Origin: DASSSY01 sp035708205
GTDB lineage: Bacteria; Bacteroidota; Bacteroidia; Chitinophagales; Chitinophagaceae
Direction of reading: 5' to 3'
DNA length: 64,000 nt
Assembly: GCA_035708205.1 (NCBI GenBank)
Contig: DASSSY010000008.1
Location: forward strand, 186,001-250,000
Within the stretch, counting starts at the first letter, position 1. Each line of letters starts with the position of its first letter. The translations under genes and the position numbers were made by a program. Under the pieces are notes generated by a model that saw only the letters and a program-made list of their open reading frames with translations, had not been told where the DNA came from and did no database searches. Positions 51,842 to 60,496 of the stretch are shown here, in pieces.

Positions 51842-52843
51842 TTAATTGTTCTCCTCGTTCATTTTCAGGCGGCTGGTGTCCATGCCGAAGGAAAGACCGC
51901 GCTCGTTCAATACCTGGTCAATTTCGGTCAGGGATTTCTGGCCGAAGTTGCGGAATTTCATTAATTCTTCCTGAGTGTATTGAACCAATTCGCTCAAAGA
52001 ATTGATCTTAGCGGCTTTCAGGCAGTTGAATGCCCGAACGGAAAGCTCAAGGTCTTCAAGCGGTGTATTGAGCACTTTGCGCAACTGCAATAAACCTTCA
52101 TCCACGGTATCTTCTTTTTCTTCCTTCTTCACATCCAGCGAGATATTTTCGTCTGTAATGATCATCAGGTGTTGGATCAAGATCCTGGAAGCTTCTTTTA
52201 CGGCTTCTTCCGGGTGAATGGTGCCATCAGTCACGATTTCCATAATCAGTTTTTCGTAATCCGTTCGCTGTTCCACGCGGGTATTTTCAATCGTGTATTT
52301 TACATTCTTGATGGGCGTGTAGATGGAGTCGATGGCAATATAATTGATCGGCGCATCTTTGATTTCGTTTTCTTCGGAGGGCACATAGCCACGACCTTTA
52401 CCAATATGGATTTCGATATCGATAGAAGCGGAAGAATCTAAATTACAGATGACCAGTCCGGGGTTCATGACCTCAAAATTAGGGCTGGCATCCCCGATCA
52501 TGCCGGCGGTAAACTGCTCTACGCCTTTGATCTTCAGTTCAACCTTATCTGAGCCGTATTCATGTTCGCCCGTTTTTTTCAGGCGAACCTGTTTCAGGTT
52601 AAGAATAATTTCGGTAACGTCCTCCATAACGCCTTTGATGGTCGCAAATTCGTGATCAACGCCGGCGATGCGGATACCGGTTATCGCATAGCCTTCCAGA
52701 GAAGACAACAGCACTCTTCTGAGCGCATTGCCGATGGTTACGCCATATCCGGGTTCTAAAGGACGAAATTCAAATTGTGCTTCAAAGTCAGTTGCTTTTT
52801 GTAACACAATTTTATCCGGTTTTTGAAAGTTCAATATTGCCAT
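51842..52843 (-). CDS. rpoA: RNA polymerase alpha subunit
   Basis: 333 residues. N-terminal dimerisation and assembly domain (about 1-235; FEFRPLEPGYGVTIGNALRR, LLSSLEGYAITGIRI) and C-terminal DNA/activator-binding domain (about 260-320; LELSVRAFNCLKAAKINSLS, FGQKSLTEIDQVLNERGLSF). Normal length. It sits between rpsD and rplQ as in most bacteria. Confidence 0.98.
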   Translation of the reverse strand: MAILNFQKPDKIVLQKATDFEAQFEFRPLEPGYGVTIGNALRRVLLSSLEGYAITGIRIAGVDHEFATIKGVMEDVTEIILNLKQVRLKKTGEHEYGSDKVELKIKGVEQFTAGMIGDASPNFEVMNPGLVICNLDSSASIDIEIHIGKGRGYVPSEENEIKDAPINYIAIDSIYTPIKNVKYTIENTRVEQRTDYEKLIMEIVTDGTIHPEEAVKEASRILIQHLMIITDENISLDVKKEEKEDTVDEGLLQLRKVLNTPLEDLELSVRAFNCLKAAKINSLSELVQYTQEELMKFRNFGQKSLTEIDQVLNERGLSFGMDTSRLKMNEENN

Positions 52844-52915
52844 AATGCAAGGTATTGAGAAATTTTTATAAGTTATAATTTAGCTCCAAATATATTTATT
52901 TCCGAAAGGAATAAA

Positions 52916-53521
52916 TTATTTAGAATACAATTCAACGATGAGTTGTTCTTTAATGTTTTCGGGAACGTTTTCTCTTTCCGGATAAGCCAGGAATGTTCCT
53001 TTAAATTCTTTTTCATTAAAGTCCAGCCAGTTGATTGCGGGGTTTTTACCGCGCACTAGGGTTTTAATGCCTTCGTTTACTTTGGATTTAGGTTTCAGTT
53101 CCAACGTATCGCCCGGTTTCAGGGAATAAGACGGAATGTTAACCGGTTCGCCGTTAACCAGGATGTGTTTGTGAGACACCATCTGACGGGCAGCAGTACG
53201 GGTAGGGGCGAAGCCCATGCGGTAAACGGTATTGTCTAAACGGGCTTCCAAAAGCTTAATCAGGTTGTCACCGGTAGAGCCTTTTTGACGGTTAGCTTCC
53301 TTATAAGTGTTCAGGAATTGACGTTCCAGAACCAGATAAGTGTATTTTGCTTTTTGTTTTTCTTTCAGCTGAATCGCGTATTCACTCGGTGCTTTTCTGC
53401 GGCGGTTGCCACCATGCATGCCGGGAGGGTTGCTGTTCTTGGAAAGGTTTTTGCCGGAACCCAGAATCGGTTCACCGAAGGTGCGGCAGATTTTGTTTTT
53501 TGGGCCTGTGTAACGTGCCAT
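52916..53521 (-). CDS. rpsD: Ribosomal protein S4
   Basis: 201 residues. MARYTGPKNKICRTFGEPI start, N-terminal S4 domain, and S4 RNA-binding motif (about 95-155, LDNTVYRMGFAPTRTAARQM, HKHILVNGEPVNIPSYSLKPG in two blocks). Binds 16S rRNA early in 30S assembly. The 148-base gap to rpsK contains a possible long hairpin (CCTTTTGTTTC with GAAGCAAAAGG) that might serve S4-dependent feedback; this is only a suggestion. Confidence 0.98.
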   Translation of the reverse strand: MARYTGPKNKICRTFGEPILGSGKNLSKNSNPPGMHGGNRRRKAPSEYAIQLKEKQKAKYTYLVLERQFLNTYKEANRQKGSTGDNLIKLLEARLDNTVYRMGFAPTRTAARQMVSHKHILVNGEPVNIPSYSLKPGDTLELKPKSKVNEGIKTLVRGKNPAINWLDFNEKEFKGTFLAYPERENVPENIKEQLIVELYSK

Positions 53522-53669
53522 TGTTTAGAATGTTTATCTGGTTTTTAATTTTAATTCCTTTTGTTTCATTTAAAAACCATAAAATCGGAAGCAAAAGGCG
53601 TTTTTGATTAATTGAAAAAGTTATGCTACCGCTGGAGTACAGAGATAGCATAAAATATAAATTTTGGTC

Positions 53670-54071
53670 TTAAACCCTGCGTTTTTTGGGAGGGCGGCAA
53701 CCGTTATGAGGTAAGGGAGTAATATCTTTAATGGAAGTCACTTCAATACCGCTGGCAGCTACCGAACGGATCGCACCTTCGCGGCCGGAACCGGGACCTT
53801 TCACGTAGATATCGGCTTTTTTCATGCCCGCGTCGATGGCTACTTTGGCCGCATTCGCCGCAGCTTGCTGCGCAGCGTAAGGAGTATTTTTCTTGGAGCC
53901 GCGGAAACCCATTTTCCCGGCTGAGGCCCAGGAAATAACCTGGCCCTGCTTGTTGGTAAAACTAATAATGATGTTGTTGAAAGTGGCGCTGATATGCACA
54001 TCTCCATGCGCATCCACTTTTACAACGCGCTTTTTAGCGGCAGCTTTGGCTGAATTTTTTGCTTTTGCCAT
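53670..54071 (-). CDS. rpsK: Ribosomal protein S11
   Basis: 133 residues. Basic N-terminus (KNSAKAAAKKRVVKVDAHG), the core ATFNNIIISFTNKQGQVISW, GPGSGREGAIRS, and the C-terminal PPKKRRV tail. Forms the 30S platform. Usual position between rpsM and rpsD. Confidence 0.98.
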   Translation of the reverse strand: MAKAKNSAKAAAKKRVVKVDAHGDVHISATFNNIIISFTNKQGQVISWASAGKMGFRGSKKNTPYAAQQAAANAAKVAIDAGMKKADIYVKGPGSGREGAIRSVAASGIEVTSIKDITPLPHNGCRPPKKRRV

Positions 54072-54193
54072 TTTTTGATTTTAAGGTAGTCTGTTTAAAA
54101 AATAACTTAACGATTGTTGTTAAGCCGCTTTGTCCCTAACCTGCAAGGAAGTATAAAACGAGGCTCCGGCGAAAAAGCGGAATGTTGTTAATT

Positions 54194-54574
54194 CTACTTC
54201 CTTGGTGCTTTCTTTTTCCCGGCAACGGTTTTACGTTTACCTTTACGGGTACGACTGTTAGTACGGGTGCGCTGTCCGCGAAGGGGCAAACCTTTACGGT
54301 GGCGAATGCCGCGATAGCAGGCGATATCCATCAAACGCTTGATGTTCATCTGAACTTCTGAACGCAGTTGACCTTCAACTTTTAATTCGTTACTGATGAT
54401 GTTACGGATAGCGGTTTGTTCATCATCGTTCCAGTCAGACACCTTTTTGTTCACGTCAATCTCACATTTGTTGAGGATGTAACGGGCGGTGCTGAGGCCA
54501 ATGCCATAGATGTAGGTCAGACCAATTTCTCCGCGTTTGTTTTTGGGAAGGTCGATACCAGCAATACGAGCCAT
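54194..54574 (-). CDS. rpsM: Ribosomal protein S13
   Basis: 126 residues. MARIAGIDLPKNKRGEIGLT start, a helix-two-turns-helix region, and the basic tail RGQRTRTNSRTRKGKRKTVA. Located in the 30S head contacting tRNA and the 50S. Confidence 0.98.
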   Translation of the reverse strand: MARIAGIDLPKNKRGEIGLTYIYGIGLSTARYILNKCEIDVNKKVSDWNDDEQTAIRNIISNELKVEGQLRSEVQMNIKRLMDIACYRGIRHRKGLPLRGQRTRTNSRTRKGKRKTVAGKKKAPRK

Positions 54575-54636
54575 TTAATATGAATTTGATTTTGTTGACT
54601 AAAAATGTTCCTGTTTTTTAGGAATAACAGGGTTCC

Positions 54637-54753
54637 TTATCCCTGGCGTTGCTTGAACCGGGGATTTTTCTTGTTGATTACATACAATTTTCCCTTCCGG
54701 CGAACAATTTTGCAATCTGCGCTGCGTTTTTTAATGGCTGCACGAACTTTCAT
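54637..54753 (-). CDS. rpmJ: Ribosomal protein L36
   Basis: 38 codons, ATG at 54753, TAA at 54637-54639. Translation begins MKVRAAIKKRSADCKIVRRK and ends NPRFKQRQG, unmistakably L36. It is the C-minus form: only one Cys (C14) of the zinc-binding set remains, common in Bacteroidota. It lies 38 bases after infA and 62 bases before rpsM. Confidence 0.96.
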   Translation of the reverse strand: MKVRAAIKKRSADCKIVRRKGKLYVINKKNPRFKQRQG

Positions 54754-54791
54754 GTGTCAATTGTGATTATAAATGAATAATAATTTTGCGT

Positions 54792-55010
54792 TTATTTGTA
54801 TCGATAGATGATCCGCCCTCTCGACAAATCGTAAGGACTCATTTCCACACCAACCTTGTCGCCGGGAAGAATGCGGATGTAATGCATTCTCATCTTGCCC
54901 GAAATGGTGGCCAGAATTTCATGTCCGTTTTCTAATCTTACCCGAAACATAGCATTAGACAATGCTTCGATAATATTTCCGTCTTGTTTTATAAGGGGCT
55001 GTTTTGCCAT
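54792..55010 (-). CDS. infA: Translation initiation factor IF-1
   Basis: 72 residues, S1/OB fold: IIEALSNAMFRVRLENGHEI, ISGKMRMHYIRILPGDKVGV, LSRGRIIYRYK. First gene of the infA-rpmJ-rpsM-rpsK-rpsD-rpoA-rplQ operon as judged by the promoter immediately upstream. Confidence 0.98.
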   Translation of the reverse strand: MAKQPLIKQDGNIIEALSNAMFRVRLENGHEILATISGKMRMHYIRILPGDKVGVEMSPYDLSRGRIIYRYK

Positions 55011-55026
55011 AATATCAAAAGGAATG

Positions 55027-55056
55027 CAAAGGTAGAAAAAATTTACCTTTTACAAA
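55027..55056 (-). promoter_or_regulatory. Promoter of the infA-rplQ operon (TTTG-N18-TACCTTTG)
   Basis: On the minus strand TTTG (55056-55053), an 18-base spacer, then TACCTTTG (55034-55027): a full match to the Bacteroidota housekeeping promoter. +1 would be near 55021, about 11 bases before infA. Confidence 0.8.
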
Positions 55057-55117
55057 AAAAAATTCTCTTATTTGTTTTATTTTATGAGAAATAGTGATGC
55101 TTTTGGCGTGTTTTAAA

Positions 55118-56290
55118 TCAATATTCAAATGTCCCCAATTCGCTTTCGATGATTAAGCTGCTTTTTTCAGCCGCCTCGATCCGGCCGCTGATCCGGGCTT
55201 CAATGCCTAACTCCGCCGCGATACCGATCATCTGTTCCGCTGCCGACTGGTTGGTAAAGATCTCCAGCCGTTGGCCCATATTAAAGACCTGATACATTTC
55301 CTTCCAGCTGGTCTGGGCTGATTCCTGGATCATGCGGAAAAGCGGCGGGCAGGGCAGTAAGTTATCTTTGACCACTTTGAGGCCCTGCGGCATGTAATGC
55401 ATGCATTTGGTTTGTCCGCCGCCGCTGCAGTGAATGATACCATACACGTTTTCACGATGTCTCTCCAAAACTTTTAAAATCAGGGGAGCGTAAGTGCGGG
55501 TGGGGGACAGCAGCATTTTGCCAACGTCGAGGCCCGGGCAGGGACTCGGATCGGTGAGCTTGTATTTGCCGTTATATATGATCTCGTCCGGCAGGTTCGG
55601 ATCGGCGCTTTCGGGGTATTTTTGAAAATAATATTTTGACAGGATTTCATGACGCGCGCTGGTCAGTCCGTTGCTGCCCATACCGCTGTTGTATTCGCTT
55701 TCGTAATTCGCCTGGCCGTAGGAGGCAAAGGAAACGATGACATTGCCCGGCCCGATATTGTCGGTGTGGACAATATTTTTTTTCGGCATGCGGCAGGCCA
55801 TGGTACCGTCCACGATAATAGTACGGGTCAGGTCTCCCACGTCGGCGGTTTCCCCGCCCATAAAGTGAATGTCAATGCCGTAAGTCTTCATCAGGTCGAA
55901 AAATTCCTGCGAGCCATTGATAACTTGAGCGATCACTTCGCCCGGGATCAGAATTTTATTCCGGCCGATGGTAGAAGAATAAGTAAAAGGACCGGTAGCG
56001 CCTACACAGAGCAAATCGTCAATATTCATGACAATTGAATCGATCGCGATGCCTTGCCATACGCTTAGATCGCCCGTCTCTTTCCAGTACAGGTAAGCCA
56101 GAATGGATTTTGTTCCGGCGCCGTCGGCATGCATAATATTGACAAAATCAGGGTCGTTACCCCAAATATCGGGATAGACTTTACAGAATGCTTTTGGAAA
56201 AAGCCCCTGGTCCAGTTTAGCCACTGCCTGATGAACTTCTTCTTTTTGTGCGGAAACGCCGCGAAGGGTATACCTGTCTTGTGCCTTCAT
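55118..56290 (-). CDS. purM: Phosphoribosylformylglycinamidine cyclo-ligase (AIR synthase)
   Basis: 390 residues from ATG 56290; the frame is open for 54 more codons upstream, but these are Pro/Ile-rich and the promoter lies inside them. It closes the imidazole ring in purine synthesis (FGAM to AIR, ATP-dependent). Seen: MHADGAGTKSILAYLYWKET, MNIDDLLCVGATGPF, HFMGGETADVGDLTRTI, and GYGIIHCSGGGQT-like block YGIIHCSGGGQTKCMHY. Longer than E. coli PurM (345) but usual for the Bacteroidota branch. Single gene. Confidence 0.92.
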   Translation of the reverse strand: MKAQDRYTLRGVSAQKEEVHQAVAKLDQGLFPKAFCKVYPDIWGNDPDFVNIMHADGAGTKSILAYLYWKETGDLSVWQGIAIDSIVMNIDDLLCVGATGPFTYSSTIGRNKILIPGEVIAQVINGSQEFFDLMKTYGIDIHFMGGETADVGDLTRTIIVDGTMACRMPKKNIVHTDNIGPGNVIVSFASYGQANYESEYNSGMGSNGLTSARHEILSKYYFQKYPESADPNLPDEIIYNGKYKLTDPSPCPGLDVGKMLLSPTRTYAPLILKVLERHRENVYGIIHCSGGGQTKCMHYMPQGLKVVKDNLLPCPPLFRMIQESAQTSWKEMYQVFNMGQRLEIFTNQSAAEQMIGIAAELGIEARISGRIEAAEKSSLIIESELGTFEY

Positions 56291-56322
56291 GCCGGGATGA
56301 TTATGATATAGCAGAATCGCCG

Positions 56323-56330
56323 CAAAGGTA
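56323..56330 (-). promoter_or_regulatory. TAnnTTTG promoter element of purM
   Basis: TACCTTTG on the minus strand, 33 bases before ATG 56290; supports that start. The remaining bases up to 56594 hold no recognisable gene. Confidence 0.6.
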
Positions 56331-56594
56331 ATGGAAATTTGCGGGAAATACGGTGGCGCCCTGGAGCGGCAGTTAGGAATAGAAATAGGTTGGTGTGGTT
56401 GCATGCTGTGTCCGGATATTCTTTGTGAAGCGGCTGCCCCGGTAGTCGGCATTGGTTGTATCCCGTTCCTGTGGTGTACCTACAAACTATGACGGGAAGC
56501 ATATTCCTGTTTTGTTCATATTCCGATCGCCGCAGCCGTTCTACTTTTACATCGGAATTCAAAGCATAACTATTCATTCTTAAAATCAAAAACC

Positions 56595-57093
56595 ATGAGA
56601 ACGCGTCAAATGGGGCTGGGATTAAGGATCCTGTTAGCCGGGGTTTACCGTTGGAAGCATTTTCCTGGGCATGGGCTGCCAGGCTGGAATACCGGTAATG
56701 AATACGGGATAAAGGAAAATACGCAAAAAGCAGAGGGCAGCTACACGGCACAATTAATCGCGCCTCCTAAGGTACCGCCGGCCATTGATAAGAAAGGGCC
56801 TCAAAAAGTGATTGTCAATATGATAGTCAAGGAAAAAACACTGACCCTTGTCCCGGGTGTGGAATATACCGCTGCCAGGACGTTTAGCCATTCCGGGGCC
56901 GTTTATCCGGGTACGGGAAGGTGAGCTGGCAGAAGTTCACTTCAGCAATTCTCCCAACAGTAAAATGGCACATAATGTGGACTTTAACGCCTGCACGGGC
57001 CCGGTGGCGGCGCGGGAGCTTCTATGTGATCCCTCTCGGAAAGACCTCCCGCTGCTCGGGGTGTTAGCGGAGCGCATCCCGGGCTGTAGATAA
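56595..57093 (+). pseudogene. nirK: Copper nitrite reductase (NirK) remnant
   Basis: NirK-like sequence is spread over at least three frames. A lipoprotein-like signal (SIFLGMGCQAG, about 56656-56690) is in one frame, APPKVPPAIDKKGPQKVIVN and LTLVPGVEYT in another, and GPFIRVREGELAEVHFSNSP with NSKMAHNVDFNACTGP in a third, followed by SFYVIPLGKTSRC after a further shift. The copper-ligand His of MAHNVDF is present, but the rest of the enzyme (about 300 residues, second cupredoxin domain) is missing. At least three frameshifts plus truncation make it non-functional. Confidence 0.85.
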
Positions 57094-57270
57094 ATGAGGA
57101 TTTTAATCCGGAAAGCAGCCGCATTTAATGCCCGGAGATCCTGTGGGACATGGATTATCGGTAATGAGATCCGCTTGCTTTTTGCAATTATGTTAAGAGC
57201 TCCGACTTTGTCAACGGTCGTATAGAGACCATCCGTTTTTGAGCTATTTGAAGCAGGCGAAAAAATATTT

Positions 57271-57287
57271 GCGGATTAGAAATCCGC
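57271..57287. repeat. Short REP-like hairpin (GCGGATT-AGA-AATCCGC)
   Basis: Perfect 7-bp stem with a 3-nt loop in the gap between the nirK relic and the acyltransferase gene. It resembles small extragenic palindromes common in Bacteroidota genomes. Only one copy is seen in this window, so repeat status is unproven. The rest of 57094-57313 shows nothing recognisable. Confidence 0.35.
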
Positions 57288-57313
57288 TGCTTGGGAGTAT
57301 TATTAAAGTGAGC

Positions 57314-58186
57314 TTAATGACCGTTTTCGCCGGGAGGCGCTCTTTTCCAGCGGCGGTGGCTCCACATCCAATTGGCGGGCTGACGGTGTAATTCCTTTTC
57401 TAAAAATGCGATATAGTGTTTCAAAAGCTCTCCGTTAGGCAACGCTTCCGCGTTTTCGCATATCTGTTCAGCACGAATTTCATAATGTCCTCTCTTTAGC
57501 TTGCGAAGGCCGACAAAGACTACAGCGGCTTGTTGCCGGCGGGCCACTTTTTCCGGTCCCCTCAAAAAAGCCGCCGGCCGGTTCATGAACAAATGCCATG
57601 ACGCCCTTCGGAAATCTCCCGGCGACTGATCAGCGATAAAGGCCAGGATATGTTTGTCAGGGTTGAGCTTTAAAAAGCCCTCCCTCAGGTCATTTGCCGG
57701 AATGAGCAGCGCGCCCGTTCGCTTTCTTATGTAGAGCATCAAACGGTTGACCGCTTTGTTTGAAACGGGAAGATAAATGCCGGCGTATTGCCCTGAAAAG
57801 TTCAGTGGGGTAGCGAGGTTCCCCCATTCCCAATTGAACTGATGGCCCATCATAACGACGACCTTCCCATTGCCGGACCGGGCAGCCTGTTCAAAAACGG
57901 CCCAATTTCCCGGGAATCGTTGCTTTATTTTTTTTGGAGACAGGCTCATTAATTTCAGGGTTTCCACCCATTGATCACAAAATGAACCATAAAACGCCCG
58001 CATTAACCCGTTAAGCTCCCTTGCATCTTTCCGGGGGAAGGCAAAGCGCAGATTATCGAAAACGATCTTTTTCCGGTAGGCCAGAATATGAAATAAAATA
58101 AGGTAGCACAAACGGCTCAAGCCATATAAGCACCAAAGCGGCAATAGCGACAGTAAAAATGTTATAAAGAAAAGGAGATAATACAT
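57314..58186 (-). CDS. LpxL/HtrB-type lysophospholipid/lipid A acyltransferase
   Basis: 290 residues. N-terminal membrane anchor (LLFFITFLLSLLPLWCLYG), then the acyltransferase fold with the catalytic H115-QFNW-E120 motif (MMGHQFNWEWG) and IADQSPGD, FMNRPAAFLRGPEKVAR, NWMWSHRRWKR near the C-terminus. It adds an acyl chain to lipid A or a related acceptor on the inner-membrane face. Downstream of a C45 Ntn-hydrolase on the same strand (217 bases apart). In Bacteroidota both gene types also occur in flexirubin-type pigment clusters, but no other cluster gene is visible here. Confidence 0.9.
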   Translation of the reverse strand: MYYLLFFITFLLSLLPLWCLYGLSRLCYLILFHILAYRKKIVFDNLRFAFPRKDARELNGLMRAFYGSFCDQWVETLKLMSLSPKKIKQRFPGNWAVFEQAARSGNGKVVVMMGHQFNWEWGNLATPLNFSGQYAGIYLPVSNKAVNRLMLYIRKRTGALLIPANDLREGFLKLNPDKHILAFIADQSPGDFRRASWHLFMNRPAAFLRGPEKVARRQQAAVVFVGLRKLKRGHYEIRAEQICENAEALPNGELLKHYIAFLEKELHRQPANWMWSHRRWKRAPPGENGH

Positions 58187-58403
58187 AGTATATTGGTCAT
58201 TCGGGTAAAGTAAGACAAGCTTTTAAAGAAAAATCCTCGTTATTTCAGATATTTCCTAAAATAAAATTGATAGTTTTTTATTTTACAGCTATTGAAACAA
58301 TAGAACTTTATCCATGAAATTGCCGGTATTTTTTGGCACGGTATTTGAATCGTAATAAACATCTTTTCATAGTGCGGTTTATTGGTTTAAGCGTCCCTTA
58401 GTC

Positions 58404-60104
58404 TTAGGGGACGCCATTTTTATGTGGTCTTTTCCCGGCATTTTGTTCGGCCGTCTTTAGCTTTTTCTCAATTTTTTCCCGTTCCCAGTTGGTGTCGATC
58501 ACCAATGTCAAAGCCTTTTGATAGCAGGTCGCCGCCCGTTCCGGCTGATTTCTCTTTAACCAATAGTCGCCGGCAGCTTCATAAGCGCCATAATAATCAG
58601 GGTTATCCCGGATAAAGGCTGCGATATCGACGATGGATTGCGCTGCTTCAACAACGGAACGCTCCCGGCGATAATCCAGGTATTTTTGAAAGACCGGGCT
58701 TCTTAAAAGCGGGTCAGGAGGGATATTCAGGGCGGTATCGGCAACCGGCCGGTCTGCGGACAGGCTTTTCATGGCGAATATCTTCTTTAGGTCGTAACAT
58801 ACATATTCGCCCATCTGCCAGGGATTGCTGCTGACCCACATCCGCAGGCTGTCCGGCATGAAGATCACCGAGTGATGGGCAATAAACTGGTTAACGGCCT
58901 TTTCGTTACCCAGGCCTATGCTGGTATTATTCAAGCCACGGTGGTCGCGAAGGATGGCTGCCGCTTTTGACGGGGTTAAAGGATAGCTTTCCCGCATCAG
59001 TTGCTGCACCCGCTTGTAGCGATAGACGGAAGCGCTGTTCGCCATTTGCTCTTCGTTGAGTTTTTGCGTTTGAAACAATCGGCTTTGATAATGGTTGGTG
59101 CAGACGATATGGTCATTTCCCGGATCGTAAACGGCCAGCGTATCCGGCGTTTTCTCAATAATAACGGCTTTATGGTCTTTGGCCGATCCGATCAGGAAAC
59201 TTTCACTCACGAACATTTTCCGTTGATGAGCAATGGCAACGGCTTCTTTAATATCCCGGGCATATTGTAAGATCTCGCGGGCCACTAAAGATACCGGTGT
59301 CGCCGCCCCGCCCCAGGGAATACTGGATTTTGCGGCATTGATAGTAACGGTCAGCCCCTGATCGTTCATACCCGATACCACGCCGATAAAGCCGCCCCAG
59401 GTTACAAAAGCAAAATTATGGCCGGAAGACGGCCGCACGAATTCTACGATTTTATTTTTAGCAAACTCATCGCCCACCCAGAAATCGAAGTTGCGTCCGA
59501 TGATCATCGCACCGCCGTCGCCTTTTATGCCCCAGGCGCCGAAAGAGGTGCAGCCCACCAGCATCAGGTTTTGCAGCGCGTGGCCGATGTCATGGGCCGC
59601 GTGGTAATTTAAAATCCGGTCATAATTGCTGCCGATCCATCGAAAACTATCTTCGGCAGACAGAGAAATACCGTAGATTTCTTTTTTGTATTCCGGCAGG
59701 ACGTAATCGGGCAGGTCTTTGTTCATGAAACCAATAATATATTTCAGGAATTTCAGATACCCGGATGAAGGTATCATGATCCTGATCTGATCGGTAAAGG
59801 CTTTTTCCTGCTCTGCCAAAAGCAGCTTTGATAATTTGCCGGCAATAACCCCGCGTTCAAAAGGCTTTCCGGAAACGGACATCTCATAAAGGCCATATTC
59901 GTTTTTCCGTATCCAGTTGCTGCCAATAACAGAGGCTGAATCATCCAGGACGCGTCTTTGCAACGTCAAAGCCGAAGTATCGGAAACTTTTGGCGGTGGC
60001 ACTACCGATACTTTCCATATATAAACGGAAAAGCCAAGGATCACTATTATCAATGTCAGGACAGCCCAACCGATGATTTTGCCTGCCTTTTTTAAAACTT
60101 TCAT
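58404..60104 (-). CDS. C45-family autoproteolytic acyltransferase/hydrolase with C-terminal TPR
   Basis: 566 residues. One N-terminal membrane helix (about 9-30, GKIIGWAVLTLIIVILGFSV) anchors a periplasmic Ntn-hydrolase fold (about 75-450). GC185TSFGAWG matches the C45 self-processing site at which the Cys becomes the N-terminal nucleophile, and GRNFDFW lies a short way behind. A TPR-like pair sits at the C-terminus (about 500-562, YEAAGDYWLKRNQPERAATC). Relatives are acyl-CoA:6-APA acyltransferases and choloylglycine-type amidases; the substrate here is probably an acylated amine or lipid. A TAACTTTG box lies about 78 bases upstream. Confidence 0.87.
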   Translation of the reverse strand: MKVLKKAGKIIGWAVLTLIIVILGFSVYIWKVSVVPPPKVSDTSALTLQRRVLDDSASVIGSNWIRKNEYGLYEMSVSGKPFERGVIAGKLSKLLLAEQEKAFTDQIRIMIPSSGYLKFLKYIIGFMNKDLPDYVLPEYKKEIYGISLSAEDSFRWIGSNYDRILNYHAAHDIGHALQNLMLVGCTSFGAWGIKGDGGAMIIGRNFDFWVGDEFAKNKIVEFVRPSSGHNFAFVTWGGFIGVVSGMNDQGLTVTINAAKSSIPWGGAATPVSLVAREILQYARDIKEAVAIAHQRKMFVSESFLIGSAKDHKAVIIEKTPDTLAVYDPGNDHIVCTNHYQSRLFQTQKLNEEQMANSASVYRYKRVQQLMRESYPLTPSKAAAILRDHRGLNNTSIGLGNEKAVNQFIAHHSVIFMPDSLRMWVSSNPWQMGEYVCYDLKKIFAMKSLSADRPVADTALNIPPDPLLRSPVFQKYLDYRRERSVVEAAQSIVDIAAFIRDNPDYYGAYEAAGDYWLKRNQPERAATCYQKALTLVIDTNWEREKIEKKLKTAEQNAGKRPHKNGVP

Positions 60105-60181
60105 GAAAAATATAGCTTATTATATTTTATTTTTATTGCTCCGCGCATCATTTGGCAGATGATTTCATGACCTTTCTTTGG

Positions 60182-60189
60182 CAAAGTTA
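60182..60189 (-). promoter_or_regulatory. TAnnTTTG promoter element of the C45-family gene
   Basis: TAACTTTG on the minus strand; +1 near 60177, about 72 bases before the ATG at 60104. No clear -33 partner. Confidence 0.5.
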
Positions 60190-60376
60190 TCAATTTTACA
60201 GCCTTATGCTTAACAAAACATAATTTGCTTTATTTCAATGCCGGTTTTTAAACTTGGCCATTGTCTATCCTTATCTATAATTCTTTTTATAAACAATCAA
60301 CATGGAAGGCGGTAAACTAGACTATTTATATATTTCTATTGTTTTTTCACCGCTGATGAAAAATGCCATGAAAATT

Positions 60377-60406
60377 TTTGTTTAACACTAAATAACGTTA
60401 TGTTTG
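60377..60406 (+). promoter_or_regulatory. Promoter of the large surface protein (TTTG-N18-TATGTTTG)
   Basis: TTTG at 60377-60380, an 18-base spacer and TATGTTTG at 60399-60406: full consensus with the same spacing as the ribosomal promoter. It predicts a 5' leader of about 85 bases. The remaining AT-rich bases of 60105-60496 hold nothing else I can name. Confidence 0.8.
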
Positions 60407-60496
60407 TACTGGTGTTAATCAATTTAAATTTGATATTTAAGAAATAAATTAAATCCATTAATCCCGGAATCCACTCTAACCCTAAAATCAAAACTC

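Noticed and set aside
58391..58414. Hairpin GCGTCCC...GGGACGC with T tract near the C45 gene end
   Set aside because: The T tract is on the + strand, where no gene is transcribed; for the minus-strand gene it does not form a terminator.
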